From the NCBI GenBank assembly GCA_025517485.1, contig JAOPKB010000013.1, positions 62,001-126,000 of the forward strand: 64,000 bases of DNA, in the 5' to 3' direction. Of this stretch, positions 42,704 to 50,629 are shown one piece after another. The notes under the pieces are model-generated. The model searched no databases. It saw nothing but the letters and a program-made list of their open reading frames with translations, and had not been told where the DNA came from. This DNA is from Natronoglomus mannanivorans. Its GTDB lineage: Archaea; Halobacteriota; Halobacteria; Halobacteriales; Natrialbaceae. A program made the translations under genes and the position numbers. How positions within the stretch are numbered: position 1 is the stretch's first letter; each line of letters begins with the position of its first letter.

Positions 42704-45421
42704 TCAATCGACGATGACGACCGCCGACTCCGTCTCGAGCATCTCGCCCTCGCCCGAGTAACTGCGCTCGAGTTCGACCTCGAAGAGGTCCTCGGCGAGT
42801 TCCTCGCCCGCGACCCGAAGGACGCCGGCCTCGTCGTCGATCTCGTACTCGCCGCTTTCGATCCCGCTATCGATCTCGCCGACCTTCGAGCCGTACTTCG
42901 GTCCGAGCGTCGAGTAGTCGAGGTCGATCGAGGCGACCTCGGTCGTGATCTCCGGCGGCTCGGCCAGCACGTCGAGGTCGCCGACGTGCATCACGTCCCG
43001 TATCGCGTCCTCGAAGCCGTCGATTTCGCCGTGGACGGCGACCGCCCCGAGGTCGGCGTTCAGCGGCAACTGGTTCTCGCTCTTGTACCGACGCAGCGCC
43101 GAGATGACCTCCATCGCCGTCTCGCCGGCCGCGAGATCGGCCTCGTACCCTTGCGGTGCGGGCCAGTCTTCGGTGTGGATGCTCTCGAGGTTCGAACCTT
43201 CGCTCCGGGCGTAGACCGCCTGCCAGATCTCCTCGGTCGCGTGGGGCAGGTACGGCGCCCACAGCTGGAGGAAGGTCCGGTGGGCCGTCCGCAGGGCGTA
43301 CTGCGTCGACGGACTCTCCTCGCGGGTCTTGGCGATCTCGAGGTAGTCGTCACAGAACGTGTTCCAGAAGAACGTCCGCAGTCGGTTGCGGGCCTTGGCG
43401 AACTCGTACTCCTCGAGATGTGCCGTCAGGTCCTCGATCGCGGCGTCGAGTTCCGCCAGCAGCCAGCGGTCGATCGCCTCGAGGTTCTCGGGTTCGGCGG
43501 GATCGGCTGGCGCCAGATTGTCGATCAGCTTCGAGGCGTTCCAGAGCTTTCGCAGCAGTTTCTCGCCGGCGGTGAGGTCTTTCTCCTGATAGGGGAAGTC
43601 GTCGCCGACGGCGGCGCTGGCGGCCCAAAAGCGGATCGCGTCGACGGGGTACTCGTCGATCACCTCGTCGGGGGCGACGACGTTGCCCCGGGACTTGGAC
43701 ATCTTCTCGCGGTTCTCGTCTAACACGTGGCCGTTGATCAGCGTCGCGTCGAAGGGCACCTCGCCGGTGTGCTCGTAGCACTTGACGATGGTGTGAAACA
43801 GCCAGAACGAGATGATGTCGTGGCCCTGCGGGCGCAGGTCGAAGGGATAGAGTTCGGGATGTTCCATCGCAAACTCCTCGCTCTCTGCGTCCCAGTCCCA
43901 GCCCGCGTTGATCAGCGGTGTCAGCGAGGAGGTCGCCCAGGTGTCGAAGACGTCCTCCTCGGGCTCGAACTCGTCGTGGCCGCACTCCGGACACGCGTCC
44001 ACCGGCGGCTCGTCCGAGAGCGGATCCACGGGGAGCGTCTCGCGGTCGGCCATCACCGGGTGATCGCACTCCTCGCAGTACCAGACCGGGAACGGGATCC
44101 CCGAATCACGCTGGCGAGAGATGAGCCAATCCCACTCGAGGCCCTCGATCCAGTGCTGATAGCGAGTAAACATCTTCTCGGGATACCAGTCCATCTCCGC
44201 GCCGGCCTCGAGGTACTCCTCCTTGTGGTCTAAGATCTCGACGTACCACTGCTTGGAGACGCGGTACTCGACGGGCGTGTCACAGCGTTCGTGGACGCCG
44301 ACGTCGTGGACGATCTCGCGGCGATCTCGCAGGTACCCGGCGTCCTCGAGGTCCTCGACGATGGCCTCGCGGGCCGCCTCGGTCGAGAGCCCCTCGTAGT
44401 CGCCGGCGAGGTCGGTCATCGTCGCGGTCTCGTCGATCGCCACTCTCAGTGGTAAGTCGTGGGCCTGGTACCACTCGATGTCCTTCTGGTCGCCGAAGGT
44501 ACAGCACATGACGATGCCGCTGCCTTTCTCCATGTCGACGCGCTCGTCGGCGATGATCGGCACCTCGTGGCCGAAGATCGGCACGCGTGCGGTTTCGCCG
44601 ACCAGATCCTGGTTGTCCTCGTCCTCTGGGTGGACGAAGACGGAGACGCAGGCCGGGATCAGTTCGGGTCGGGTCGTGGAGATGACGAACTCCTCGCGCG
44701 GGGCGTCGTCACCGACGAGTTCGAACGCAATGTCGTTGAAGTGTGAGTTGCGCTCGTCGTCTTCGGTCTCGACCTGCGAGATGGCGGTTTCGCACTCCGG
44801 ACACCAGATCGCGGGCGCTTTCTTGCGGTACTCCCGTCCCTTCTCGTAGAGGTCGAGAAAGGAGAGCTGGGAGATCCGCTGGACGCGGGGTTCGATCGTC
44901 TTGTAGGTGTGGTTCCAGTCGATCGAACAACCCAGTCCCTGCATCTTCTCGGTGAAGGACTCTTCGTACTCCGCACAGACCTCGCGGCAGAGTCGCTGGA
45001 ACTCGCGGCGCTCGTAGTCCTGGTGGCGGATATCCAGATCCTCCTCGGTCAGTCGCTCGGAGGCGATCCCGTTGTCGTCGTAGCCGAATGGGAACAGCAC
45101 CTCGCCGTCGTGCATCCGGTTGAACCGGGCTGCGAAGTCCTGGAGCGTGTGGCCGTAGAGGTGACCCATGTGCAGGCTCCCCGAGACCGTCGGCGGCGGC
45201 GTGTCGATCGCGTAGGTCGTGTTGGGGTCCGTCCCCTCGTCGCCCTCGTAGTCGTATGCGTAGGTCTCCTCGTCGACCCACCGTTCTTGCCACTTGGCCT
45301 CGATCGTCTCTGGGTCGTATCCGCCCTCGAGGCTGGCGTCTTCGCCTTCGGATTCCGATTCGGACTCGGACTCGGACTCGGACTCGGACTCGGACTCGGA
45401 CTCGGGCGTATCCATGCTCAT
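42704..45421 (-). CDS. valS: Valyl-tRNA synthetase with Ser-Glu repeat N-tail
   Basis: The 905-residue class I synthetase has HIGH motif SLHMGHL (about residue 82), KMSKS motif REKMSKSRGN (about residue 570), zinc pairs CPECE and CEEC…CPEC, an editing domain with TTRPELIPACV, and an anticodon-binding helical domain. It charges tRNA-Val. The first 24 residues are a run of alternating Ser and Glu, not part of the family fold, encoded by a hexanucleotide repeat. The first real fold element is GGYDPETIEAKWQERW. The C-terminus is complete. ATGs at 45421 and 45415 are both usable. Confidence 0.96.
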   Translation of the reverse strand: MSMDTPESESESESESESESESESEGEDASLEGGYDPETIEAKWQERWVDEETYAYDYEGDEGTDPNTTYAIDTPPPTVSGSLHMGHLYGHTLQDFAARFNRMHDGEVLFPFGYDDNGIASERLTEEDLDIRHQDYERREFQRLCREVCAEYEESFTEKMQGLGCSIDWNHTYKTIEPRVQRISQLSFLDLYEKGREYRKKAPAIWCPECETAISQVETEDDERNSHFNDIAFELVGDDAPREEFVISTTRPELIPACVSVFVHPEDEDNQDLVGETARVPIFGHEVPIIADERVDMEKGSGIVMCCTFGDQKDIEWYQAHDLPLRVAIDETATMTDLAGDYEGLSTEAAREAIVEDLEDAGYLRDRREIVHDVGVHERCDTPVEYRVSKQWYVEILDHKEEYLEAGAEMDWYPEKMFTRYQHWIEGLEWDWLISRQRDSGIPFPVWYCEECDHPVMADRETLPVDPLSDEPPVDACPECGHDEFEPEEDVFDTWATSSLTPLINAGWDWDAESEEFAMEHPELYPFDLRPQGHDIISFWLFHTIVKCYEHTGEVPFDATLINGHVLDENREKMSKSRGNVVAPDEVIDEYPVDAIRFWAASAAVGDDFPYQEKDLTAGEKLLRKLWNASKLIDNLAPADPAEPENLEAIDRWLLAELDAAIEDLTAHLEEYEFAKARNRLRTFFWNTFCDDYLEIAKTREESPSTQYALRTAHRTFLQLWAPYLPHATEEIWQAVYARSEGSNLESIHTEDWPAPQGYEADLAAGETAMEVISALRRYKSENQLPLNADLGAVAVHGEIDGFEDAIRDVMHVGDLDVLAEPPEITTEVASIDLDYSTLGPKYGSKVGEIDSGIESGEYEIDDEAGVLRVAGEELAEDLFEVELERSYSGEGEMLETESAVVIVD
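45350..45405 (-). repeat. Hexanucleotide repeat encoding Ser-Glu
   Basis: The plus strand carries about nine units of ggactc/gattcc in tandem, inside the valS start. On the coding strand each 6-bp unit adds a Ser-Glu pair, so copy number changes leave the frame intact. Confidence 0.9.
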
Positions 45422-45725
45422 GCTCTCACCGCCCGTCGCGGGCGTCGGTACTGGGTCGTCGTGGGTCGGCAGTGTCGGTCGTACATTAGTGTGGTGTGGT
45501 GTGGTGATACCGGTCGTTGCTCGGTCAATACTGGTCGGCTACAATACATCCGTCGAAACGGTGTGAAGGAGATGGGGCTATGGGGCCCCTACGAAAACGG
45601 TGCCACGAGGGCCGTCGAAACACGACGCGACGGGCTCGGTCATACCTACAGGTTCTCTCGGCGATCGTGTTATGTGTTTCGCGTTCCGTCGTCTCGCCGC
45701 CGGTCGCGGAACCCACGATTCAGTC
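45422..45725. other. Intergenic stretch ahead of valS, no gene seen
   Basis: About 300 bp with a small gtggt-type repeat (ggtgtggtgtggtgtggtg near 45490-45508) and no coding-like frame. It should hold the valS promoter; no clear TATA could be fixed. Confidence 0.4.
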
Positions 45726-46364
45726 TCAATCGTCGTCGATCTCCAGCACCGCACGCGACGCCGTCGGATACCGCACCTCGGCCTCGAGGTAGGCCGCGAG
45801 CCGCTCGACGTGGTTGCGGTCGGAGCCGTCGTCTGCGAGCCGGAGCCTGATCCGGTCGTGGTTCGCGACGTCGCGTCCGCCTTCGATTACCAGTGAGAAC
45901 AGCTCTCGAGGTGTGACCAGTTCTCCCGCCGTAATTCGGCCGTCGATTCCCTCGAGGGTCGTGTTCACGGTCGTCTCGACGTCGAAGTGAACGTCGACCG
46001 TGACGTTCGTCGACGACTGCTCGACGGCGTAGGCCTCCTCGGCGCTCCTGACCGCTGGAACGAGGACGCGCTCGAAGTCGATCCCGTGCTCTTTGAGTCC
46101 GATGTACGCGAACGCGACCATCGCCGTGAGTCCGTCGACGAACGCCTCGTCGGTCGTCGCCTGTGCGAAAACCTGCTGGCGGTCCGTTCGCTCGAGGTAG
46201 TGGACGAACAGACCGAAATCGACGATTCCGTCGGTGATTCGCCGTCGGATTCGGGCCTCCGCGTTTCGTTTCGATTGCTCGTGGCTCATCTCGCGTTCGT
46301 CGAGCAGGTACTCTCGATCGGCAGGTGAGAGAATCCCCCGCTCGCGGTCTGTGTCGGTGTTCAT
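45726..46364 (-). CDS. Haloarchaeal conserved protein, unknown
   Basis: These 212 residues begin with MNTDTDRERGILSPADREYLL, a helical start seen in a group of haloarchaeal proteins. The sequence then has helix RRRITDGIVDFGLFVHYLERTDRQQVF, an alpha/beta middle, and a C-terminal ELFSLVIEGGRDVANHDRIRLRLAD. No membrane segment or cysteine is seen. The role is unknown; the HTH-like start might be regulatory (weak inference). The ATG at 46364 is chosen because the residues before it overlap a tataat element. Confidence 0.75.
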   Translation of the reverse strand: MNTDTDRERGILSPADREYLLDEREMSHEQSKRNAEARIRRRITDGIVDFGLFVHYLERTDRQQVFAQATTDEAFVDGLTAMVAFAYIGLKEHGIDFERVLVPAVRSAEEAYAVEQSSTNVTVDVHFDVETTVNTTLEGIDGRITAGELVTPRELFSLVIEGGRDVANHDRIRLRLADDGSDRNHVERLAAYLEAEVRYPTASRAVLEIDDD

Positions 46365-46597
46365 AATCGGATATGGATTATACAACACCGGATTCGAACG
46401 CAACAGGTATCAACGCATGGATTCGATCGGAACCCAATGACACTCTTCGGGTGGGCCGGTCCTCGGTCACCGATCTCGAGTCCGCGGGGCGATCGTTCGG
46501 CCCCGCGTGAACCGTCGATCGTCACTCTCTCGACGGCTACGGAGGGGATGGGGAGACGGATACAGCGGCGGACGCAACCGGAGAGGGAAGATCTCGA

Positions 46598-49303
46598 ATG
46601 ACAGAGGGTCTCGCCGACCGGTACGCCGACACGATCGTCTCGCGAAGTCGCCTCGTCATCGTCTGTCTGCTCCTCGTCACGCTCGTCGTCGGCGCCGGTG
46701 CGATCGTCGGCGACAACGAGGAGGGCGAGATCGGCCAGTTCGAGACGGACTCCCCGGAGACCGAGGCTCTCGAGGAGATCGAAGCGACGTACGGGACCGA
46801 CGACACCCTCGTCACCCAGATCGTCGTCAGAGACGAGCGCGGAGAGGGAGGGGATAGTGGAGACGAGACCGGTGACGTCCTCACGCGCGAATCGCTCCTC
46901 GAGAGTCTCGCCCTCCAACAGGACGTTCGCGACGACGAGACGCTGAACGCGACGGTCGACTCGTTCGTCGGCATCGAGAACGTGGTCGCCACGGGCGCTG
47001 TCTTCGAGGATCGGGCGGCAGCGGCCGACGGACCGCCGGATACGGACACCCCAACGCTCGAAGAACAGATCGAGGCGCTCGAGTCGCGATCCGACACGGA
47101 GGTCGAGGCGTTGCTCGCGGCGGTGCTCGACCCCGACGCGGATTTCCAGGGATCGGACGAGGACCCAACCGAGTTCCTCCCGACCGACTACGAACCCGGT
47201 TCGACGACCGCCGACGCGCGAATCACCTTCCTCTTCCAGGTCGACGACAGCGGCCCTGACGAGGAGCCACAGGCGGCCTACGACGCACAGGTCGAGATCG
47301 CGTCGCTGGTCGACGACCGGTTCGGAGACGCGAATCCCGAGCTGGAAGGCGACGCCTTCGTCTTCGGCCAGGGAATCACCGACGCCGCCTCGAGCAGCGC
47401 CGTCGGCGACAGTTTCGCGATCATCACGCCGGTCGCACTCGTCTTGATCCTGTTCGTCTTCGCCGTCACCTACCGAGACGTCGTCGACGTCCTCGTCGGA
47501 CTGTTCGGCATCGCCGTCGTCATGGCCTGGCTCGCGGGCATCCTCGGCTGGCTCGAGATCCCGACGAGCCAGCTTCTCATCGCCGTTCCCTTCCTCCTGA
47601 TCGGGCTGAGCATCGACTACTCGTTACACGTCGTAATGCGGTCTCGCGAGGCACGAGAGGGGACCCTCGAGGACGACTCGAGGGGGCCCGATTCCGAGTC
47701 CACGTCCATGTCCGATTCCGATTTTCAATCCGAACCGGGAACGGCCTCGATCACGACCGACACTGACTCGCGGGACGTCCGCGGTGGAATGCGACTCGGC
47801 CTCGCGAGCGTCGTCCTCGCACTGGCGGCGGCGACGTTCTCGACCGGCGTCGGCTTCCTCTCGAACGTCGTGAGTCCGCTGCCGGCGATCCAGGATTTCG
47901 CGGTCCTCTGTGCCGGCGGCATCGTCGCCACCTTCATCGTTTTCGGCGCGTTGGTGCCCGCGGTCAAAGTCGAGATCGACGACCTGCTCGAGAACCGGCT
48001 CGGCCGCGATCGACGGCTCCCGCCTTTCGGCGGCGCGGGGGTCGTGAACCGTGTTCTCTCGGGCGGTGCCGCACTCGTCCGTCGAATCCCACTGGCGGTC
48101 GTCGTCGTCGCCTTCCTCCTCGCTGCGGGCGGTGCCTACGGCGCGACCGGGATCGATACGGAGTTCAATCAGGCCGACTTCCTGCCGGAGGACGCTCCCG
48201 AGTGGGCGAAGTCACTGCCCGGCCCCTTCGCGCCGGATACGTACACGATCAGCGACGACGTCGCCTACCTCGGCGAGAACTTTCAGGAGCGTGGCGAAGG
48301 AACCCAGACGCAGATACTGCTTCGCGGCGACGTGACCGACCCTGCGACGCTCGTGGCGCTCGAGGACGCCGCAGGGAGTGTCGATTCGAACGGGACGATC
48401 ACCAGTCGAGCGGACGGCGACCCCGCGATCGAGAGCCCGCGATCGGTCCTGCTGTCGGTGGCCGCCGAGAACGACACCGTCGCCGCCGCTCTCGAGGAGC
48501 GTGATACGTCGGGGAACGACCTGCCCGACGAGGACCTCGCCGGCCTCTACGACGTGCTCTTCGACGCCGACTCCGAGGCGGCGAGTGAGGTGCTCTATCG
48601 GACCGCTCCCTCGGACTACGAATCCGCTCGCCTCCTCGTCAGCGTCCGCGGCGACGCGGCCGCACAGGACGTCGCCGATGACTCGAGAACCCTCGCCGAT
48701 GCGATCGAATCCGGCGCTCCCATCACGGCCGTCGCGACCGGCGGCCCCGTCGTCACGGCGGTCGTCCAGGACGCCCTGCTCGAGACGCTCGTCCAGGCGT
48801 TCGCCGTCACGCTCGTCGTAATTCTGACGTTCCTCACGATACTGTACTGGCGGCGCTATCGCGCACCAAGTCTGGGCGCGATCACGCTGGCCCCCGTCGT
48901 CGCGGCGCTGTGCTGGTTGCTCGGGACGATGGCCGTACTCGAGATTCCGTTCAACAGCGAGACGGCCGTCATCACCAGCCTCGCGATCGGGCTCGGCGTC
49001 GACTACAGCATCCACGTCAGCGAACGGTTCCTGAGCGAACGCGAACGAACGACGGATCTCGAGACCGCTTTGACGGCGACGGTGACGGGGACTGGCGGAG
49101 CGCTGCTGGGAAGTGCGGCGACGACGACGGCCGGCTTCGGCGTGCTCGCGCTCGCACTCGCGCCGCCGCTCCAGCGGTTCGGGCTGGTGACGGGACTGAG
49201 CATCGTCTTCGCGTTCGTCGCCTGTCTCACCGTCTTGCCGTGTCTGCTCGTGTTGCGCGAACGTCTCTCCCGACGTGCGGGGACGGAGATGGAGACGGCG
49301 TGA
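46598..49303 (+). CDS. RND-superfamily (MMPL) exporter
   Basis: The 901-residue protein has a duplicated layout: TM1 (LVIVCLLLVTLVVGAGAIVG), a large extracytoplasmic domain, then a five-helix bundle, and again TM7, a large domain and a five-helix bundle. In each bundle the core helix has the MMPL/SSD-type signature GLSIDYSLHVVMRSRE and GLGVDYSIHVSERFLSE, with the Asp for proton coupling. It probably exports lipids or hydrophobic compounds using the proton gradient. A low-complexity loop of about 45 residues (SRGPDSESTSMSDSD) lies between the first-bundle helices. It is a single gene. Confidence 0.9.
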   Translation: MTEGLADRYADTIVSRSRLVIVCLLLVTLVVGAGAIVGDNEEGEIGQFETDSPETEALEEIEATYGTDDTLVTQIVVRDERGEGGDSGDETGDVLTRESLLESLALQQDVRDDETLNATVDSFVGIENVVATGAVFEDRAAAADGPPDTDTPTLEEQIEALESRSDTEVEALLAAVLDPDADFQGSDEDPTEFLPTDYEPGSTTADARITFLFQVDDSGPDEEPQAAYDAQVEIASLVDDRFGDANPELEGDAFVFGQGITDAASSSAVGDSFAIITPVALVLILFVFAVTYRDVVDVLVGLFGIAVVMAWLAGILGWLEIPTSQLLIAVPFLLIGLSIDYSLHVVMRSREAREGTLEDDSRGPDSESTSMSDSDFQSEPGTASITTDTDSRDVRGGMRLGLASVVLALAAATFSTGVGFLSNVVSPLPAIQDFAVLCAGGIVATFIVFGALVPAVKVEIDDLLENRLGRDRRLPPFGGAGVVNRVLSGGAALVRRIPLAVVVVAFLLAAGGAYGATGIDTEFNQADFLPEDAPEWAKSLPGPFAPDTYTISDDVAYLGENFQERGEGTQTQILLRGDVTDPATLVALEDAAGSVDSNGTITSRADGDPAIESPRSVLLSVAAENDTVAAALEERDTSGNDLPDEDLAGLYDVLFDADSEAASEVLYRTAPSDYESARLLVSVRGDAAAQDVADDSRTLADAIESGAPITAVATGGPVVTAVVQDALLETLVQAFAVTLVVILTFLTILYWRRYRAPSLGAITLAPVVAALCWLLGTMAVLEIPFNSETAVITSLAIGLGVDYSIHVSERFLSERERTTDLETALTATVTGTGGALLGSAATTTAGFGVLALALAPPLQRFGLVTGLSIVFAFVACLTVLPCLLVLRERLSRRAGTEMETA

Positions 49304-49420
49304 GGGGAAGGAGCGACGCCACACTCCGGGACGTCGAGCTCGACGACGTGTCCGGTATCGTCGTTCGAAGTCCTCGCAAGACGACCCTCCTGTCGCCTTC
49401 GTTCTACTCGTCAGTTCGCT

Positions 49421-50365
49421 CTACTCGTTCCCATCCGAGTGCGCCCGCACCCACAACTCTCCGATCCTCGAGAGGCGCGTCCGGTAGGACTTCCCGTGTT
49501 CCTCCCGTTCGATGTACCCCTTTCCGCCCGGTCCCAGCCGATCGACGTTGTAGATCACCTTCGACCGGAAGCTGTCGGTGTACTCCTCGTTCAGTTCGTC
49601 GGCCAGCGCCTCCGCCAGCTCCGAGACGGAGTCGAACTCGCCGTCCTCGCCGAGTTTGTAGAGGATCAGTTCTTCGAACGGCTTGACGTTCGAGAAGGAG
49701 GCGACCGGCAACTCGACGATGTGACTCCCATCGATCTCCTTCGCGCCGATCGTCGTCCCCCGCTCGTCGAACTCCGCCAGCAGATCGCGGGCGCTCTCGA
49801 GTCTGGTCTCGATGCGGTCGTCCGGAACCCTACTCCCGCCATCGCCATCGCTATCACCGTCGCGTCCGTCCGCTCGCTCCCTCGTCGCGAGCAGATCCTC
49901 GAGCAGCGCCGACTGTTCGCGCAACTCCTCGGCGAGTTCGGTCTCGAGGTACTTCTCGGGGGCCGTGTAGTAGGTGTGGATGTGCTCGCGTTCTTCCTCT
50001 CGCTCGACCATCAGCGAGTGAGCGGCGGTCGCGAAGGCGAAGCTCACCGTCCGCGGCATCGCGGCGATGTTGACCCAGACCTCGTTGCCCCGATCGAGTT
50101 CGATCGTGATCAGGTCGTAGGCCTGCTCGAACGCCTCGTCGTAGTCGTAGACGTCCTCCAGAACGAACCGCTCGGTCGTCGCCCCCAGCAGGTTCTGGAA
50201 GTCCGTCTCGAGTTTTCGCGAGAGGTGCCGAGAGTACTCGACGTTGGCCTCGCTCCCGACCGCCCCTTCCAGCAAGATGACGCGGTCGACGTCTGCCTGA
50301 TCGCGCACGAGCGGGGCGATCAGCCGGTCGTAGTCGAACCCGACCGGGACGATGTGGGTGTGCAT
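49421..50365 (-). CDS. HFX_2341-type regulator: CARF-like domain plus winged helix
   Basis: This 314-residue protein starts MHTHIVPVGFDYDRLIAPLVRDQADVDRVILLEG, a Rossmann-like strand/helix matching the HFX_2341 N-terminal (DUF6293) family, which resembles CARF nucleotide sensors. NEVWVNIAAMPRTVSFAFATAAHSL is the ligand-side loop with conserved Asn and Thr. The C-terminal 120 residues contain a helix-turn-helix region (VSELAEALADELNEEYTDSFRSKVIYNVDRLGP) and a wing (KGYIEREEHGKSYRTRLS). It is a probable transcription factor sensing a small nucleotide (inference). No CRISPR array or cas gene lies nearby. The ATG at 50365 is chosen; upstream residues contain an AT-rich promoter-like tract. Confidence 0.82.
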   Translation of the reverse strand: MHTHIVPVGFDYDRLIAPLVRDQADVDRVILLEGAVGSEANVEYSRHLSRKLETDFQNLLGATTERFVLEDVYDYDEAFEQAYDLITIELDRGNEVWVNIAAMPRTVSFAFATAAHSLMVEREEEREHIHTYYTAPEKYLETELAEELREQSALLEDLLATRERADGRDGDSDGDGGSRVPDDRIETRLESARDLLAEFDERGTTIGAKEIDGSHIVELPVASFSNVKPFEELILYKLGEDGEFDSVSELAEALADELNEEYTDSFRSKVIYNVDRLGPGGKGYIEREEHGKSYRTRLSRIGELWVRAHSDGNE

Positions 50366-50629
50366 ACGTGATACAGCGGGCCGGTGAGTATAAAAAACAC
50401 CAGACTCGAGACCGCTCGAGCGGGTGTGATTCGACTCCATCAGGGTGTTCGCTGGCTCTCGTCGGAGTCGGAGTTGGAGTCGGTATCGGACAGTGGCGTA
50501 TCCGACGACGGCGATACGAGTGGTGACTCCACGACGATTCGTGTGGAGAGAAGCGCACCGCTGTCGGGTTCAGTCGGCGTCGAAAAAGCGGTGTGAAGAC
50601 GGTTCTCGGTTGCGTGTGCGTGACCGGCG

